A stretch of DNA of 41,090 nt from Planctomycetaceae bacterium UBA2671 (GTDB taxonomy: Bacteria; Planctomycetota; Planctomycetia; Planctomycetales; Planctomycetaceae): the NCBI GenBank assembly GCA_002359185.1, contig DEML01000065.1:64086-105175 (forward strand), in the 5' to 3' direction. A program made the position numbers and the translations under genes. The notes beneath the pieces were generated by a model, which worked only from the letters and a program-made list of their open reading frames with translations, did not search any database and was not told the origin of the DNA. This document shows positions 24,903-33,973 of this stretch, one piece after another. Positions within the stretch are counted from its first letter, which is position 1, and each line of letters begins with the position of its first letter.

Positions 24903-26030
24903 ATGAAATATTTATCGATTTTCTTCTTATTATCCTTCGTCATCTTTGTCGCCCCAGTCGAGGCTCAGATCGAAAAACTCGATCCCGAAATGGCGAAGCA
25001 GAAGAAAGCCGAAGATGGGCTTGTCTGGCATGATGTCACCGAGTGGGGTGTCGAAGGTCGAATACTGCCCGATCAGGAACGCAAACGTTGGTTTGATCGT
25101 TTCCCTGGTTCTGCGGATGGGACTGTCACGGGGGCGGTCTGGAATTTGAGTCGTCATTCTGCGGGGATGATGGTCCGTTTCAAAACTGATGCCACAGCCA
25201 TTCACGTTCATTACAAGCTGTTGAGTTCCAATCTGGCGATGCCTCATATGCCAGCGACGGGAGTCAGTGGGGTCGACTTGTACGCCAGAGATGCCGACGG
25301 ACAATGGAGATGGGTTCAGGTGGCCAGACCGACTTCACAGGAAATCAAAACTCAATTGATCAGTGGTCTGTCACCGGGCTTTCGCGAATATGCAGCTTAT
25401 CTGCCTTTATACAACGGAGTCGAGTTTCTCAGTATCGGCGTGCCAGCAGGAAGCAAATTTGAATCGTTAGAGCCTCGTCAAAAACCGATCGTTTTCTACG
25501 GCACCAGTATTACCCACGGAGCCTGTGCGAGCAGGCCCGGTATGGTGCACACAGCGATTCTGGGGCGACGTTTCGACATGCCCGTCGTAAACCTGGGCTT
25601 CTCAGGTAACGGCAGAATGGACGCTGAAGTTGGCGACTATCTGACGCAGCTCGATGCAGCTGTGTATGTTATCGATTGCCTGCCGAATATGAATGCACAG
25701 ATGGTTAAGGAACGATGTGTGCCGCTGGTCAAGCAGATCCGGGCAAAGAAACCCGACACGCCAATTATCCTGGTCGAAGATCGACGAAATACCAACAGCT
25801 GGATTCTTCCAGATCGAGATGCTCACCATACGGCTAACCATGCCGCACTGAAAGAAGCATACAATACATTGCAATCAGAATCCGTTTCGAATTTGTATTA
25901 CATTTCAGGGGATAAACTGTATGGAGCGGACAGCGATGGAGCAACAGATGGCTCTCACGCAAGTGATCTGGGATTCTACCGACAGGCAGATATCTTTGAA
26001 CCCGTACTGCGCAAGGCGATGGGACTTTAG
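24903..26030 (+). CDS. Exported SGNH/GDSL hydrolase
   Basis: A 375-residue protein with a signal peptide (SIFFLLSFVIFVAPVEAQ). An N-terminal beta-rich domain (about 40-190) precedes an SGNH hydrolase domain: block I FYGTSITHGACASRPG (nucleophile Ser202), block II GFSGNGRMD and block V DGSHASDLGF with the Asp-His pair. This layout matches two-domain esterases that deacetylate carbohydrates. It follows the esterase fusion gene by 70 bp in the same direction, so a common transcript and shared polysaccharide substrate are likely. AGG precedes the ATG at a usable distance. Confidence 0.85.
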   Translation: MKYLSIFFLLSFVIFVAPVEAQIEKLDPEMAKQKKAEDGLVWHDVTEWGVEGRILPDQERKRWFDRFPGSADGTVTGAVWNLSRHSAGMMVRFKTDATAIHVHYKLLSSNLAMPHMPATGVSGVDLYARDADGQWRWVQVARPTSQEIKTQLISGLSPGFREYAAYLPLYNGVEFLSIGVPAGSKFESLEPRQKPIVFYGTSITHGACASRPGMVHTAILGRRFDMPVVNLGFSGNGRMDAEVGDYLTQLDAAVYVIDCLPNMNAQMVKERCVPLVKQIRAKKPDTPIILVEDRRNTNSWILPDRDAHHTANHAALKEAYNTLQSESVSNLYYISGDKLYGADSDGATDGSHASDLGFYRQADIFEPVLRKAMGL

Positions 26031-26034
26031 CGGG

Positions 26035-26102
26035 GTAGGTCAGGCACTGCCTGACGACTTTCAAGGTGGCATGCACATTTCGTCAGGCAGTGCCTGATCT
26101 AC
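26035..26102. repeat. Palindromic intergenic repeat, family A copy 2
   Basis: The arms GTAGGTCAGGCACTGCCTGA and the inverse (with GATCTAC at the end) flank a variable centre. It starts 5 nt after the SGNH gene stop and lies between two convergent genes. Confidence 0.85.
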
Positions 26103-26132
26103 AAGCTTTACGATGAACTCAGAAATCGATTA

Positions 26133-26525
26133 TTACGGAATCGTAAAATTGTGTTCGGTTGTTTCTTTTGGGAAATCGAACTGTTCAGTGTGCTCGGCTA
26201 AGGGGCCACTTAAATCGGCATCGTCTGTTGAATCTTCGCCATTGGTGACAATGATCAGAACTTCATGTGGGCCACCGACAATTCCACGCCCCTGTTTAGC
26301 GGTATTGTATTGACCATTAATAATTTTTGCTGTTCCCTGTGGACCAGAATTGCCTTTCGATTTATCCGGCGTAAAGACGATTGAGCCTCCCGGAGCAGAT
26401 TGATCGTCAAATGTGACAGTTCCAGACACATCAAAACGCTCGGGCCCATCGTTTCCGGAACAGCCTGCCAGTATGAATAAGGGAATCAGTAGTAGTAATT
26501 TTAATATGGAAATCTCAGAATTCAT
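26133..26525 (-). CDS. Lipoprotein, Ig-like/carboxypeptidase-regulatory type
   Basis: A 130-residue lipoprotein: hydrophobic stretch followed by the lipobox LAGC with Cys22. The rest reads as a beta-sandwich resembling carboxypeptidase-regulatory or transthyretin-like domains common in planctomycete lipoproteins (VSGTVTFDDQSAPGGSIVFTPD and GQYNTAKQGRGIVGGPHEVLIIV). Function unknown; surface-anchored binding or structural role is likely. It is the last gene of the operon starting with the sigma factor, 50 bp after the prepilin-like gene. Confidence 0.8.
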   Translation of the reverse strand: MNSEISILKLLLLIPLFILAGCSGNDGPERFDVSGTVTFDDQSAPGGSIVFTPDKSKGNSGPQGTAKIINGQYNTAKQGRGIVGGPHEVLIIVTNGEDSTDDADLSGPLAEHTEQFDFPKETTEHNFTIP

Positions 26526-26575
26526 GGGCCCGTTTTCACAAAAGTAGAGTTGCTGGGAATGACGGAGATTTAAGA

Positions 26576-27559
26576 TTAAAACTCCAGAGTTTTCGCTTCG
26601 TTTCCATCCCGGCTTGCTGTCGCCAGATAGAGATCGATGTCGACATTCTCGGAAGTGAATTTGACGCCTCCATCCGACATTAATAACTGAGCTCCCCCCT
26701 GATGCGGGCTACTGAAGCTCATGCTATTGAAATTTCCAGAGACAAATCCCTGAATATTGATGCCAAATTTCACGTTCTTAGTCATGCCGCAGGAATGTTG
26801 AGCACATCCGCGAGACCAGGCACGCGGTGCGACCGCACCAGTGAGATATTCATTCGCGGACAATTCTCCCACCATAATGGTATTAGAAGTTCCATCGATA
26901 ATATCGCGAAAGCGTATTTTCGTATTGGCTCCGAGGACTCCCTGACCAGAGCATTCATTTCCGGAACTGCAATTGGGAATCGAAGTCCCCGCTGAGGGAT
27001 TTTCGCATTGCAGCTGATAGCCTGTTCCAACTGGTCCCATATTGCCCACATAATGACCAGCAAACATCTGGCCTAAAACGACATCGCTGCTGTCGATGAT
27101 CGTTTCGTCGACATGATCGGAATGAGTTTTACTCGAACTGGGACATTGATAAACCGCGGGGACGGAATTGACTGCTCGACGATTAGGTCTTCCTCTCCAG
27201 CCTTGAATCGGATTGAACTGGTCATATAACGCGGAGGCTTCCACAAAGGGAAGAATCGCCACGAGATAGCTGTGATTCACTTCTCCAAAGGCAGTGTTTT
27301 CATTGCTGCTGGAAGTAATCGGACCGGTCGCTTTGAATCCTCCCGGCGGGAAAACGGAATAGACATCGTGATAATTGTGCAGAGCCAGTCCGATCTGTTT
27401 CATGTTATTTTTACAGGCAGAACGGCGAGCGGCTTCCCGGGCTTGCTGCACTGCTGGCAGGAGCAGAGCGACCAGTATGGCGATGATCGCGATCACGACA
27501 AGTAGCTCGATTAATGTGAATCCCTGCGGTGAATGTGAATGTCTATTTCGAATCATCAT
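26576..27559 (-). CDS. DUF1559 prepilin-like protein (copy 1)
   Basis: A 327-residue protein of the DUF1559 family, abundant in planctomycetes. It has a type IV pilin-like N-terminus: the basic leader ends at QG before FTLIELLVVIAIIAILVALL, a prepilin peptidase site and hydrophobic helix. It ends with the family motif around HQGGAQLLMSDGGVKF. Pseudopilins of this kind are probably displayed at the membrane; the exact role is unknown. The start is set by AGGAG 7 nt before the ATG at 27559; an in-frame ATG at 27628 would overlap the upstream gene. It is the fifth gene of the operon led by the sigma factor. Confidence 0.9.
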   Translation of the reverse strand: MMIRNRHSHSPQGFTLIELLVVIAIIAILVALLLPAVQQAREAARRSACKNNMKQIGLALHNYHDVYSVFPPGGFKATGPITSSSNENTAFGEVNHSYLVAILPFVEASALYDQFNPIQGWRGRPNRRAVNSVPAVYQCPSSSKTHSDHVDETIIDSSDVVLGQMFAGHYVGNMGPVGTGYQLQCENPSAGTSIPNCSSGNECSGQGVLGANTKIRFRDIIDGTSNTIMVGELSANEYLTGAVAPRAWSRGCAQHSCGMTKNVKFGINIQGFVSGNFNSMSFSSPHQGGAQLLMSDGGVKFTSENVDIDLYLATASRDGNEAKTLEF

Positions 27560-27599
27560 CTGGAAACTCCTGAAAGAATTAGGAAAGGAGAAATATGAT

Positions 27600-29018
27600 T
27601 TAGAACACCTCTTGAATAACTTCCCCACCTAGAACGGTCGGGATTTCTTCTCGATTGTTATGCAGATAAGTCAGTTTGTGCTGATCCAGTCCCAGGCTGT
27701 GAAGCAATGTGGCATGCAGGTCGTGAGGGGAAAGGGGACGCTCAACGGGCACATATCCCAGTTCATCGGTCGTGCCGATGACTTGTCCTCCACGAACTCC
27801 GCCACCCGCCAGCCACATCGTGTACCCGGCTGGAGAATGATCGCGACCGCGGCTATCCCCTGTACGATTTCCTTCGGTTGTCGGTGTCCGACCGAATTCT
27901 CCACCCCATAGGACAAGCGTCTGATCGAGCAAACCGCGTTGTTTTAAGTCCTGAAGTAAGCCAGCCACTGGCAGATCGGTCGCTTTCGCACGATTGGTAT
28001 GATTTCCTTTGAGAGCACCATGGGCATCCCAGCCTCCGTTTCGGAGTTGGATAAACCGCACTCCCTGCTCAACCAGACGGCGGGCCAACAGGCAGTGTCG
28101 ACCAAACTCTGCTGTTGGTTTTTGATCGATTCCATACATCTGTTGTGTATGTGAGGTTTCAGTTGTTAGATCGAGAACTTCGGGGGCGGTCATCTGCATC
28201 CGGAATCCGAGTTCGTAGGATTCAATCCTGGCTTCCAACTCAGAATTACTGGCCTGCTCAGTCAGGTGTTGCTGATTCATCCAGTGAATGAAATTGAGTT
28301 GTTTTCTTCGGTCGTCTGTCGAATACAGATCGGGGAGTTTCGAATAGGGGACACCACGTTGATCATCAATGAGTGTTCCCTGGTATCGAGCAGGCAGAAA
28401 GCCGGTTCCCCAGCCCGGACGTTGCGGAGCCGGTCCCGTTGTATTCGAAGACATTACGACAAACCCGGGAAGATTTTCTGCTTCGCTTCCCAATCCATAA
28501 GTGAACCACGCGCCCAAGCTGGGACGATCACCCAATCCTGATCCGGTTAACGTCACACATTCTCCTGGTCCATGGACTGGAATCCGATGATTCAGCGAAC
28601 GAATCACACACAGATCATCGACATGCTTCGCCGTTTCTGGAAGCAAATCAGAAACTTCGATTCCACTTTGTCCGTACTTCTGAAAAGAAAACGGAGAAGC
28701 CATCAATTTTGAATTGACTCCCGATCGTGGAATGTTGGGGACATTCCCAACGATACTGGCGGGAACTGGCTCTCCTTCCAGTTTGGTGAGTGTCGGTTTT
28801 GGATCAAAAGTATCGACATGGCTTGGGCCACCGGACATAAACAGAAAGATGACACTTTTGACATGCGATGGAAAGTGAGCTCCCTGCTGATGACTCGTCT
28901 TCGAATGATCGGCATGAGCGACAGAATTGCTCTGGAGTAACGCGTTCAAAGCCAGTGTCCCGAATCCGAGACCAGCTTCGCCTAATAGCACTCGACGGTT
29001 GAATTGAATTGGATTCAC
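27600..29018 (-). CDS. DUF1501 protein (Tat-exported, sulfatase-like fold)
   Basis: A 472-residue DUF1501 protein. The N-terminus has a twin-arginine-like signal (FNRRVLLGEAGLGFGTLAL). Family blocks include VKSVIFLFMSGGPSHVDTFDPKP, then LVLWGGEFGRTPTTEG and AGYTMWLAGGGVRGGQVIG. DUF1501 has the alkaline-phosphatase/sulfatase fold, but its activity is unproven. In planctomycetes it is nearly always encoded beside a DUF1549/DUF1553 cytochrome-type protein, as here. The start is GTG at 29018 with AGGTGA 4 nt upstream. The stop is 40 bp before the DUF1559 gene, so they are probably co-transcribed. Confidence 0.92.
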   Translation of the reverse strand: MNPIQFNRRVLLGEAGLGFGTLALNALLQSNSVAHADHSKTSHQQGAHFPSHVKSVIFLFMSGGPSHVDTFDPKPTLTKLEGEPVPASIVGNVPNIPRSGVNSKLMASPFSFQKYGQSGIEVSDLLPETAKHVDDLCVIRSLNHRIPVHGPGECVTLTGSGLGDRPSLGAWFTYGLGSEAENLPGFVVMSSNTTGPAPQRPGWGTGFLPARYQGTLIDDQRGVPYSKLPDLYSTDDRRKQLNFIHWMNQQHLTEQASNSELEARIESYELGFRMQMTAPEVLDLTTETSHTQQMYGIDQKPTAEFGRHCLLARRLVEQGVRFIQLRNGGWDAHGALKGNHTNRAKATDLPVAGLLQDLKQRGLLDQTLVLWGGEFGRTPTTEGNRTGDSRGRDHSPAGYTMWLAGGGVRGGQVIGTTDELGYVPVERPLSPHDLHATLLHSLGLDQHKLTYLHNNREEIPTVLGGEVIQEVF

Positions 29019-29081
29019 AAATCACCTGATATTTACGGTTCGAGAATGAAATTGATCGTATGTGAGTTTCTCTGGGCAGCG

Positions 29082-32000
29082 TCAAGGGAGATAAACAAAT
29101 TCATTCAGATTGAGCATCGCATGACAAAACTGAATGAGTTGCATGTCTTCAGATGTCTCTTCACTAATGTCAACTTGATTAGACGGATCTGAAAAGAGCG
29201 AGACTGCCTGTCGCTTCTCAATTTCAGTCGGCTCGCGTCCTAGTGTTCTGAGAAATACGGCTTCCACTTGAGTGGATCGCTCCTGACCTGCGTCCGCCTG
29301 AATCAGTTCCGCCAGCTTCTTTGCTCGGCTGACCACAAAAGGACTGTTCAATAGATAGAGCGGTTGTAAGGCTACCGTGGAGACATCCCTGCGAGAACAA
29401 CTCTTGATGCCATCCGGAGCGTCAAACATGGTCATGACATCGGGAAGCTCGCTGCGTCTCTGGGTGAGGTAGATTGTCCGTCGCAACTGTTCTTCAACGT
29501 GTTGTGGTGGAATGCTCGGGCCTCCAACTTTGCGATTCAATTCACCAGTGGCGACCAGCACGGAATCTCGAATCGCCTCGGCTTCTAGACGTCTTTGGGG
29601 CCAGCGCCATAAGTATTTGTTCTCGGGGTCCTGCTCCAGCGATTTCGGAATCAAACGACTGGATTGCTTATAAGTATTCGAAGTGACAATTAAACGGTGG
29701 AGATGTTTTGTGCTCCAGCCGTTCGATAATAATTCGGATGCCAGCCAGTCGAGCAGTTGAGGGTGGCTCGGCAAAGAACCGTGCGTGCCGAAGTTACTCG
29801 GTGTTGAGACAATCCCACGACCGAAATGCGATTGCCAGATTCGATTCGCCCACACCCGAGCCACCAGAGGATTTTCAGGACTGGAAAGCCAGTCGGATAA
29901 TGCCTGCCGCGGTGTTGGTGAAAGTTCAGAAGGAACCGTTCCCAAAACAGCAGGCCAGCCCGGTTCGACCGGAAGTCCCGGACTTCCTGGAACTCCACGG
30001 ACAAGTATGCTGGTTTGCTGGCGTTTCAAAAACTCCGGTGAATACGGGAGCGGAGAGCGATTTACAACTGGCAAAAATTCAATATCTGAATTGCCGGTCA
30101 CAGGCGAGTAAAAGCCCCAGGTGTGAGGTTCATATTCAGCCGGATTGATTTTCAGCTTCTTCGCTTCTGACAAATAAAAGTTGTAGGAAGATTTTGAAAA
30201 CCAGTTCTTGATTTCTTCTGCTGGAATTTGTTCAGCTTGCTTGAGTTTCAGATTCCCCATCTGACCTTGGGAAAAGAAGGCCAGGAAGCGATAGTAATCT
30301 CGCTGTGAAAGCGGTTCAAATTTATGATTGTGACACTGTGCGCATTCGAGGGTTAAGCCGAGCAAAGCACTGGCGGTATTGTCGACGATGTCGAACATCA
30401 CTTCGGTTCGCTGAATTTCCTTATCCATCTGATTTCCACTGATCCTGGCAGCTGCCAGAAAGCCGGTTGCCACCAGGGTTTCATCAGACTGATTTTTGAG
30501 TTCATCGCCAGCGAGTTGTTCTTTCAGGAATTGGTCATAAGGTTTGTCGTTGTTAAAGCTGTTGATGACATAATCGCGATATCGCCATGCGAACGGGCGG
30601 GGGATATCGTGCTGAAATCCCTGACTCTCTCCCCAGCGTGCCAGGTCAAGCCAGAACCGTCCCATGCGCTCGCCGTAATGAGGGGAGTCTAGAACCTGCT
30701 CCACAAGTTCGTCATAAGCATCTGGTGAATTGTCATTGAGAAAGCTTTCGGTCTCTTCGATTGTGGGAGGGAGACCGAGTAAATCCAGATACAGCCTGCG
30801 AATCAGAATTCGCCGGGATGCGGATTCTGTTGCCTGAATGCCGTGTTCGTGTTGACGGGTTACGATGAAGGCATCAATCGGATGGGCCTGCTGAGTGGCT
30901 GGAATCGTGCGAGGAACTTCGGGACGAGAGATTCTCTGGAATGCCCAATGATCAGATTCCACTTTTGGTGCAGGCAGCAACTCATCATCCCACGCAAGCC
31001 CTTGATCGATCCAGGCACGAAATTTGGCAATTTGAATTTCAGAAAGTGGTTCGTCATCAGGAGGCATGCGTCCGTCATCCGCTCTCGATGTTAAAACATC
31101 TATCAGGTGACTCCGTCTGCTATTCCCCGGCAGCACAAATGCTTCACCTGTGCTGTAGCCGAGAAATTCATTACGCACATCCAGCCGATACCCGGAATCC
31201 GGAAATTCTCCCGCATGACAATCAAAGCAGCGTTCTTTCAGAATCGGATATATGTCATCCCGAAAATCAATTGGCTCTTTCCAGACGAGTTGCTGAGGCA
31301 TCGATTGCGACGATTGACCGGGGGAATGATTCGAATCGGACTGCAGAAAGTTGTAGACATCGTCCCAGGAACGGGAGAGAATCAAATCGCCAACTCGAAT
31401 CCGATCTTCGACTTCCGTTTTAACACCTGTCGCAAAACCGGCCCAGCGGATTTGATTGATTCCCTGCTGTTTATTGAGCGTGAGCAGGGGCTGATCAGCA
31501 TCCTCAGCTGTGGGATCAACCCACAACTGGAGTTGACTGTAATCGTTACGTTCACCGGGAACCTCTTTAGAGACACGGGCAATCACATGATAGGTTTTGC
31601 CAGGTTCCAGTTCACGATGACTCCAGGCGGTCTGTTGAGAACCAAAGCGAACCATAAACACATTCTTGCTGCGACTGGGCCCACGGTCTGCCAGATGCAC
31701 TCCGATATTTGGGACTTGCGAATTGTGGACAGCGCGATCACTCCCATCAGTTCTATCGAGCCAGAGAATAAAAAACTCAGGATCTGTTTGAGTCGCAGCG
31801 ATTTCGTCTGGCTCATACAAAAAGCGATACCCGACAAACAGTTCTTCATCCGTAAAAGTTTCAGCCAGTTGTCGTCGCAGCGGATTATTTCGATCTCCCG
31901 TTCCTAAGATTAAGACATCCTGCCGCGAGGTTTCAGTAGTCTTAAGTGGAGACTCCACGATTTGAGGAGGCAGAATTCGAGAAGTGATCCACGGTCCGAG

Positions 32001-32189
32001 CCAACCTTTCGAATCTACGGAATTCGAGGAGAGTCTGAACAAATCCAGATCCTGAAAGCGTTCCTCGGCAATGTGGTCCGACTTCTCGGCTGCAAACAAT
32101 GAATATGCCCCATTAAGATCACTCAATGAAATCATCATCAGCAGAAACGAACTGGAAATGATTCGTTTGCAGTCGACAGCATCAATCAT
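29082..32189 (-). CDS. PSCyt1/DUF1549/DUF1553 protein with N-terminal LamG-like domain
   Basis: A 1035-residue exported protein (signal peptide about 1-34). Residues 40-290 form a LamG/concanavalin-like domain (FFILWLDR, LQLWVDPTAED, GDLILSRSWDDV). A cytochrome-type segment follows, with CFDCH at about 320, then DUF1549 (about 440-650: LYLDLLGLPPTIEE, FWLDLARWGES, with a second CxxCH, CAQCH, near 615) and DUF1553 (about 770-1010: NPLVARVWANRIWQSHFGRG, LLDWLASE, TSNTYKQSS). This is the planctomycete surface protein family with one or two haem-binding motifs; its enzymatic role is unknown. It lies between the FecR protein, 11 bp upstream, and the DUF1501 protein. Confidence 0.9.
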   Translation of the reverse strand: MIDAVDCKRIISSSFLLMMISLSDLNGAYSLFAAEKSDHIAEERFQDLDLFRLSSNSVDSKGWLGPWITSRILPPQIVESPLKTTETSRQDVLILGTGDRNNPLRRQLAETFTDEELFVGYRFLYEPDEIAATQTDPEFFILWLDRTDGSDRAVHNSQVPNIGVHLADRGPSRSKNVFMVRFGSQQTAWSHRELEPGKTYHVIARVSKEVPGERNDYSQLQLWVDPTAEDADQPLLTLNKQQGINQIRWAGFATGVKTEVEDRIRVGDLILSRSWDDVYNFLQSDSNHSPGQSSQSMPQQLVWKEPIDFRDDIYPILKERCFDCHAGEFPDSGYRLDVRNEFLGYSTGEAFVLPGNSRRSHLIDVLTSRADDGRMPPDDEPLSEIQIAKFRAWIDQGLAWDDELLPAPKVESDHWAFQRISRPEVPRTIPATQQAHPIDAFIVTRQHEHGIQATESASRRILIRRLYLDLLGLPPTIEETESFLNDNSPDAYDELVEQVLDSPHYGERMGRFWLDLARWGESQGFQHDIPRPFAWRYRDYVINSFNNDKPYDQFLKEQLAGDELKNQSDETLVATGFLAAARISGNQMDKEIQRTEVMFDIVDNTASALLGLTLECAQCHNHKFEPLSQRDYYRFLAFFSQGQMGNLKLKQAEQIPAEEIKNWFSKSSYNFYLSEAKKLKINPAEYEPHTWGFYSPVTGNSDIEFLPVVNRSPLPYSPEFLKRQQTSILVRGVPGSPGLPVEPGWPAVLGTVPSELSPTPRQALSDWLSSPENPLVARVWANRIWQSHFGRGIVSTPSNFGTHGSLPSHPQLLDWLASELLSNGWSTKHLHRLIVTSNTYKQSSRLIPKSLEQDPENKYLWRWPQRRLEAEAIRDSVLVATGELNRKVGGPSIPPQHVEEQLRRTIYLTQRRSELPDVMTMFDAPDGIKSCSRRDVSTVALQPLYLLNSPFVVSRAKKLAELIQADAGQERSTQVEAVFLRTLGREPTEIEKRQAVSLFSDPSNQVDISEETSEDMQLIQFCHAMLNLNEFVYLP

Positions 32190-32200
32190 TCTGAAACTTT

Positions 32201-33973
32201 CTATGGGATGTTTGAGGTTGGAAATTGCGAATCGGGGAGGATGTTGTCAGTCGATGTCAGAACCTCTTGAAGCGATCTGGCAATCGCGAGGCGATCAAAC
32301 AGCAATCGATCTTCAGACTCGGTATCTTTTCCCATGCGAATTCCTACGAAAGAAAATGCCTGCTTATGCATGTGATTGAATTCCACATGAATGTCAGGTT
32401 CTCCCGGACTAGCCAATTGAGGATTGACCCACAAATCGATGGCGTGGAATTTCTCCTGTTGATTCTTTCGAAGGTGTCCGACCAGACAAAAAACGACGTC
32501 GTCAGCGGGGACACTGAAATATCCTGCTTCATTGACTGTCATGCGGGCAAAATATTCACCAAACCGGATCCCCGCGTTCGGCGACATGGAATGGCTTGTT
32601 CCTTCGCCGTAATTGTTATCGAACCATAATGAGAAAAAATCATTCTCATCGAGTCCCTGATAACGACCGAGGAAACTGAAGTAAACTTCCTCATTGATTG
32701 GCGAATCCAGTTTGATATGCATCCGATTGGCAATGAAAGGGTAAGCAGGATCGCGACCGTTCATTTCGAGAGCGAAATGCCCGCCATTCAATTCCTGCCA
32801 TTGCAGAGGTTCCGACAAATACACCACGCGTGCAAAAGCCGAATCCAGATTCAATGCATTCGGCTTCCCGACAAACGTACGGGAAAGATGAGATCGAGGA
32901 TAAAAATCTTCACCCAGAATCACGCTGGATGGAAAGGTCTCCATAGGAGCCTGAGTTTCTGTAGCGGGTACAGGATAATCGAAGTCTTGATGTCGAAGGC
33001 TTTTTTTAGAAGGGGGATAAACTCCAGAACGAGCGACTGCTAACTGTTCAAAAGAGGGAACGGAAATCTGATCATCAGAATCGACGCCCTGTAATTTGAT
33101 CTCGGATGCTTGGGAATTGTTTTCAGAATATCGAGAGTGTGACTTTGCCGTCAGGAGAAGGCTCTTTGAAGTGGCGATCTCATCCCGCGATTCGACTTTC
33201 ACTTCCCCTTCGTAAACCTGAACGTTCGCCTGCCCAGAGTCATCGACCGCAGCTCCAAACTTGGTTCCCAGATCGACAATCTTCTTTTGCGGAGTCAAGA
33301 CCGTAAATCCTTCAGCTCCTTCGGGAACAACCGCAGCCAGCTTGCCGCGATGCAGACACGCCTGCCAGGCAGAACAGAGCTTTAACTCGGCTGGTCCTTC
33401 GAGAACAACGCCCGCTCCGCAGTCAAACGCAATTCGAATTAATCCCGACTCCAGCTTGAGGGTTTCGTTCCTATGAAACGAGGTTCCATACTCGATCGAA
33501 GCTTGACCGTCACTCCAGACGACATCTTCACTGTCCAGTAAAACCGCAACCACTTCACTAGATTCAACGGCTTCAGTTGAAACAAATATCTCAGAGGCCT
33601 TTTCATTGTCAGTCGGATAATTTGTAATCCAATAGATCGCAGGAGCCACCAGTAAAACCAGCAACAGACAGATCTGCATGAAACGAGTAAAGCGATTGAT
33701 TTTAACAGCCGACGATAACGTAATTGCTGGGATAGTTTCGACAGAATGGAGATTTTCCGTGTATTCTGAAGATATCGTGTTACTTACGGTCAGCTCCCAG
33801 TTCAACAAGCTGTCTGTCCAGATGTGCTGCACATAGAGTTCTCGATATTCGGCAGATGAGTTCAGCAACTGATCCAGTTCCTTCCCCTCAGCTTCATCAA
33901 GCGAATCCGAAAGTCGTTGATCCAGTAAAGCTAGAAATCGAGTTCGTGAATTCAGATTATTAGATTCCGTCAC
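32201..33973 (-). CDS. FecR-domain membrane protein with C-terminal LamG-like domain
   Basis: A 590-residue protein. The first 90 residues read like an anti-sigma-type cytoplasmic segment (FLALLDQRLSDSLDEAEGKE), followed by a transmembrane helix (about 96-116, ICLLLVLLVAPAIYWIT). A FecR domain follows (about 140-270: GLIRIAFDCGAGVVLEGPAE, IVDLGTKFGAAVDD), then a C-terminal LamG-like domain (about 345-575, FFSLWFDNN, IDLWVNPQLASPGEPD, EDRLLFDRLAIAR). I infer that it senses an external signal and controls the sigma factor whose stop codon overlaps its ATG (ATGA). The LamG-like part resembles the N-terminal domain of the next protein. Confidence 0.85.
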   Translation of the reverse strand: MTESNNLNSRTRFLALLDQRLSDSLDEAEGKELDQLLNSSAEYRELYVQHIWTDSLLNWELTVSNTISSEYTENLHSVETIPAITLSSAVKINRFTRFMQICLLLVLLVAPAIYWITNYPTDNEKASEIFVSTEAVESSEVVAVLLDSEDVVWSDGQASIEYGTSFHRNETLKLESGLIRIAFDCGAGVVLEGPAELKLCSAWQACLHRGKLAAVVPEGAEGFTVLTPQKKIVDLGTKFGAAVDDSGQANVQVYEGEVKVESRDEIATSKSLLLTAKSHSRYSENNSQASEIKLQGVDSDDQISVPSFEQLAVARSGVYPPSKKSLRHQDFDYPVPATETQAPMETFPSSVILGEDFYPRSHLSRTFVGKPNALNLDSAFARVVYLSEPLQWQELNGGHFALEMNGRDPAYPFIANRMHIKLDSPINEEVYFSFLGRYQGLDENDFFSLWFDNNYGEGTSHSMSPNAGIRFGEYFARMTVNEAGYFSVPADDVVFCLVGHLRKNQQEKFHAIDLWVNPQLASPGEPDIHVEFNHMHKQAFSFVGIRMGKDTESEDRLLFDRLAIARSLQEVLTSTDNILPDSQFPTSNIP

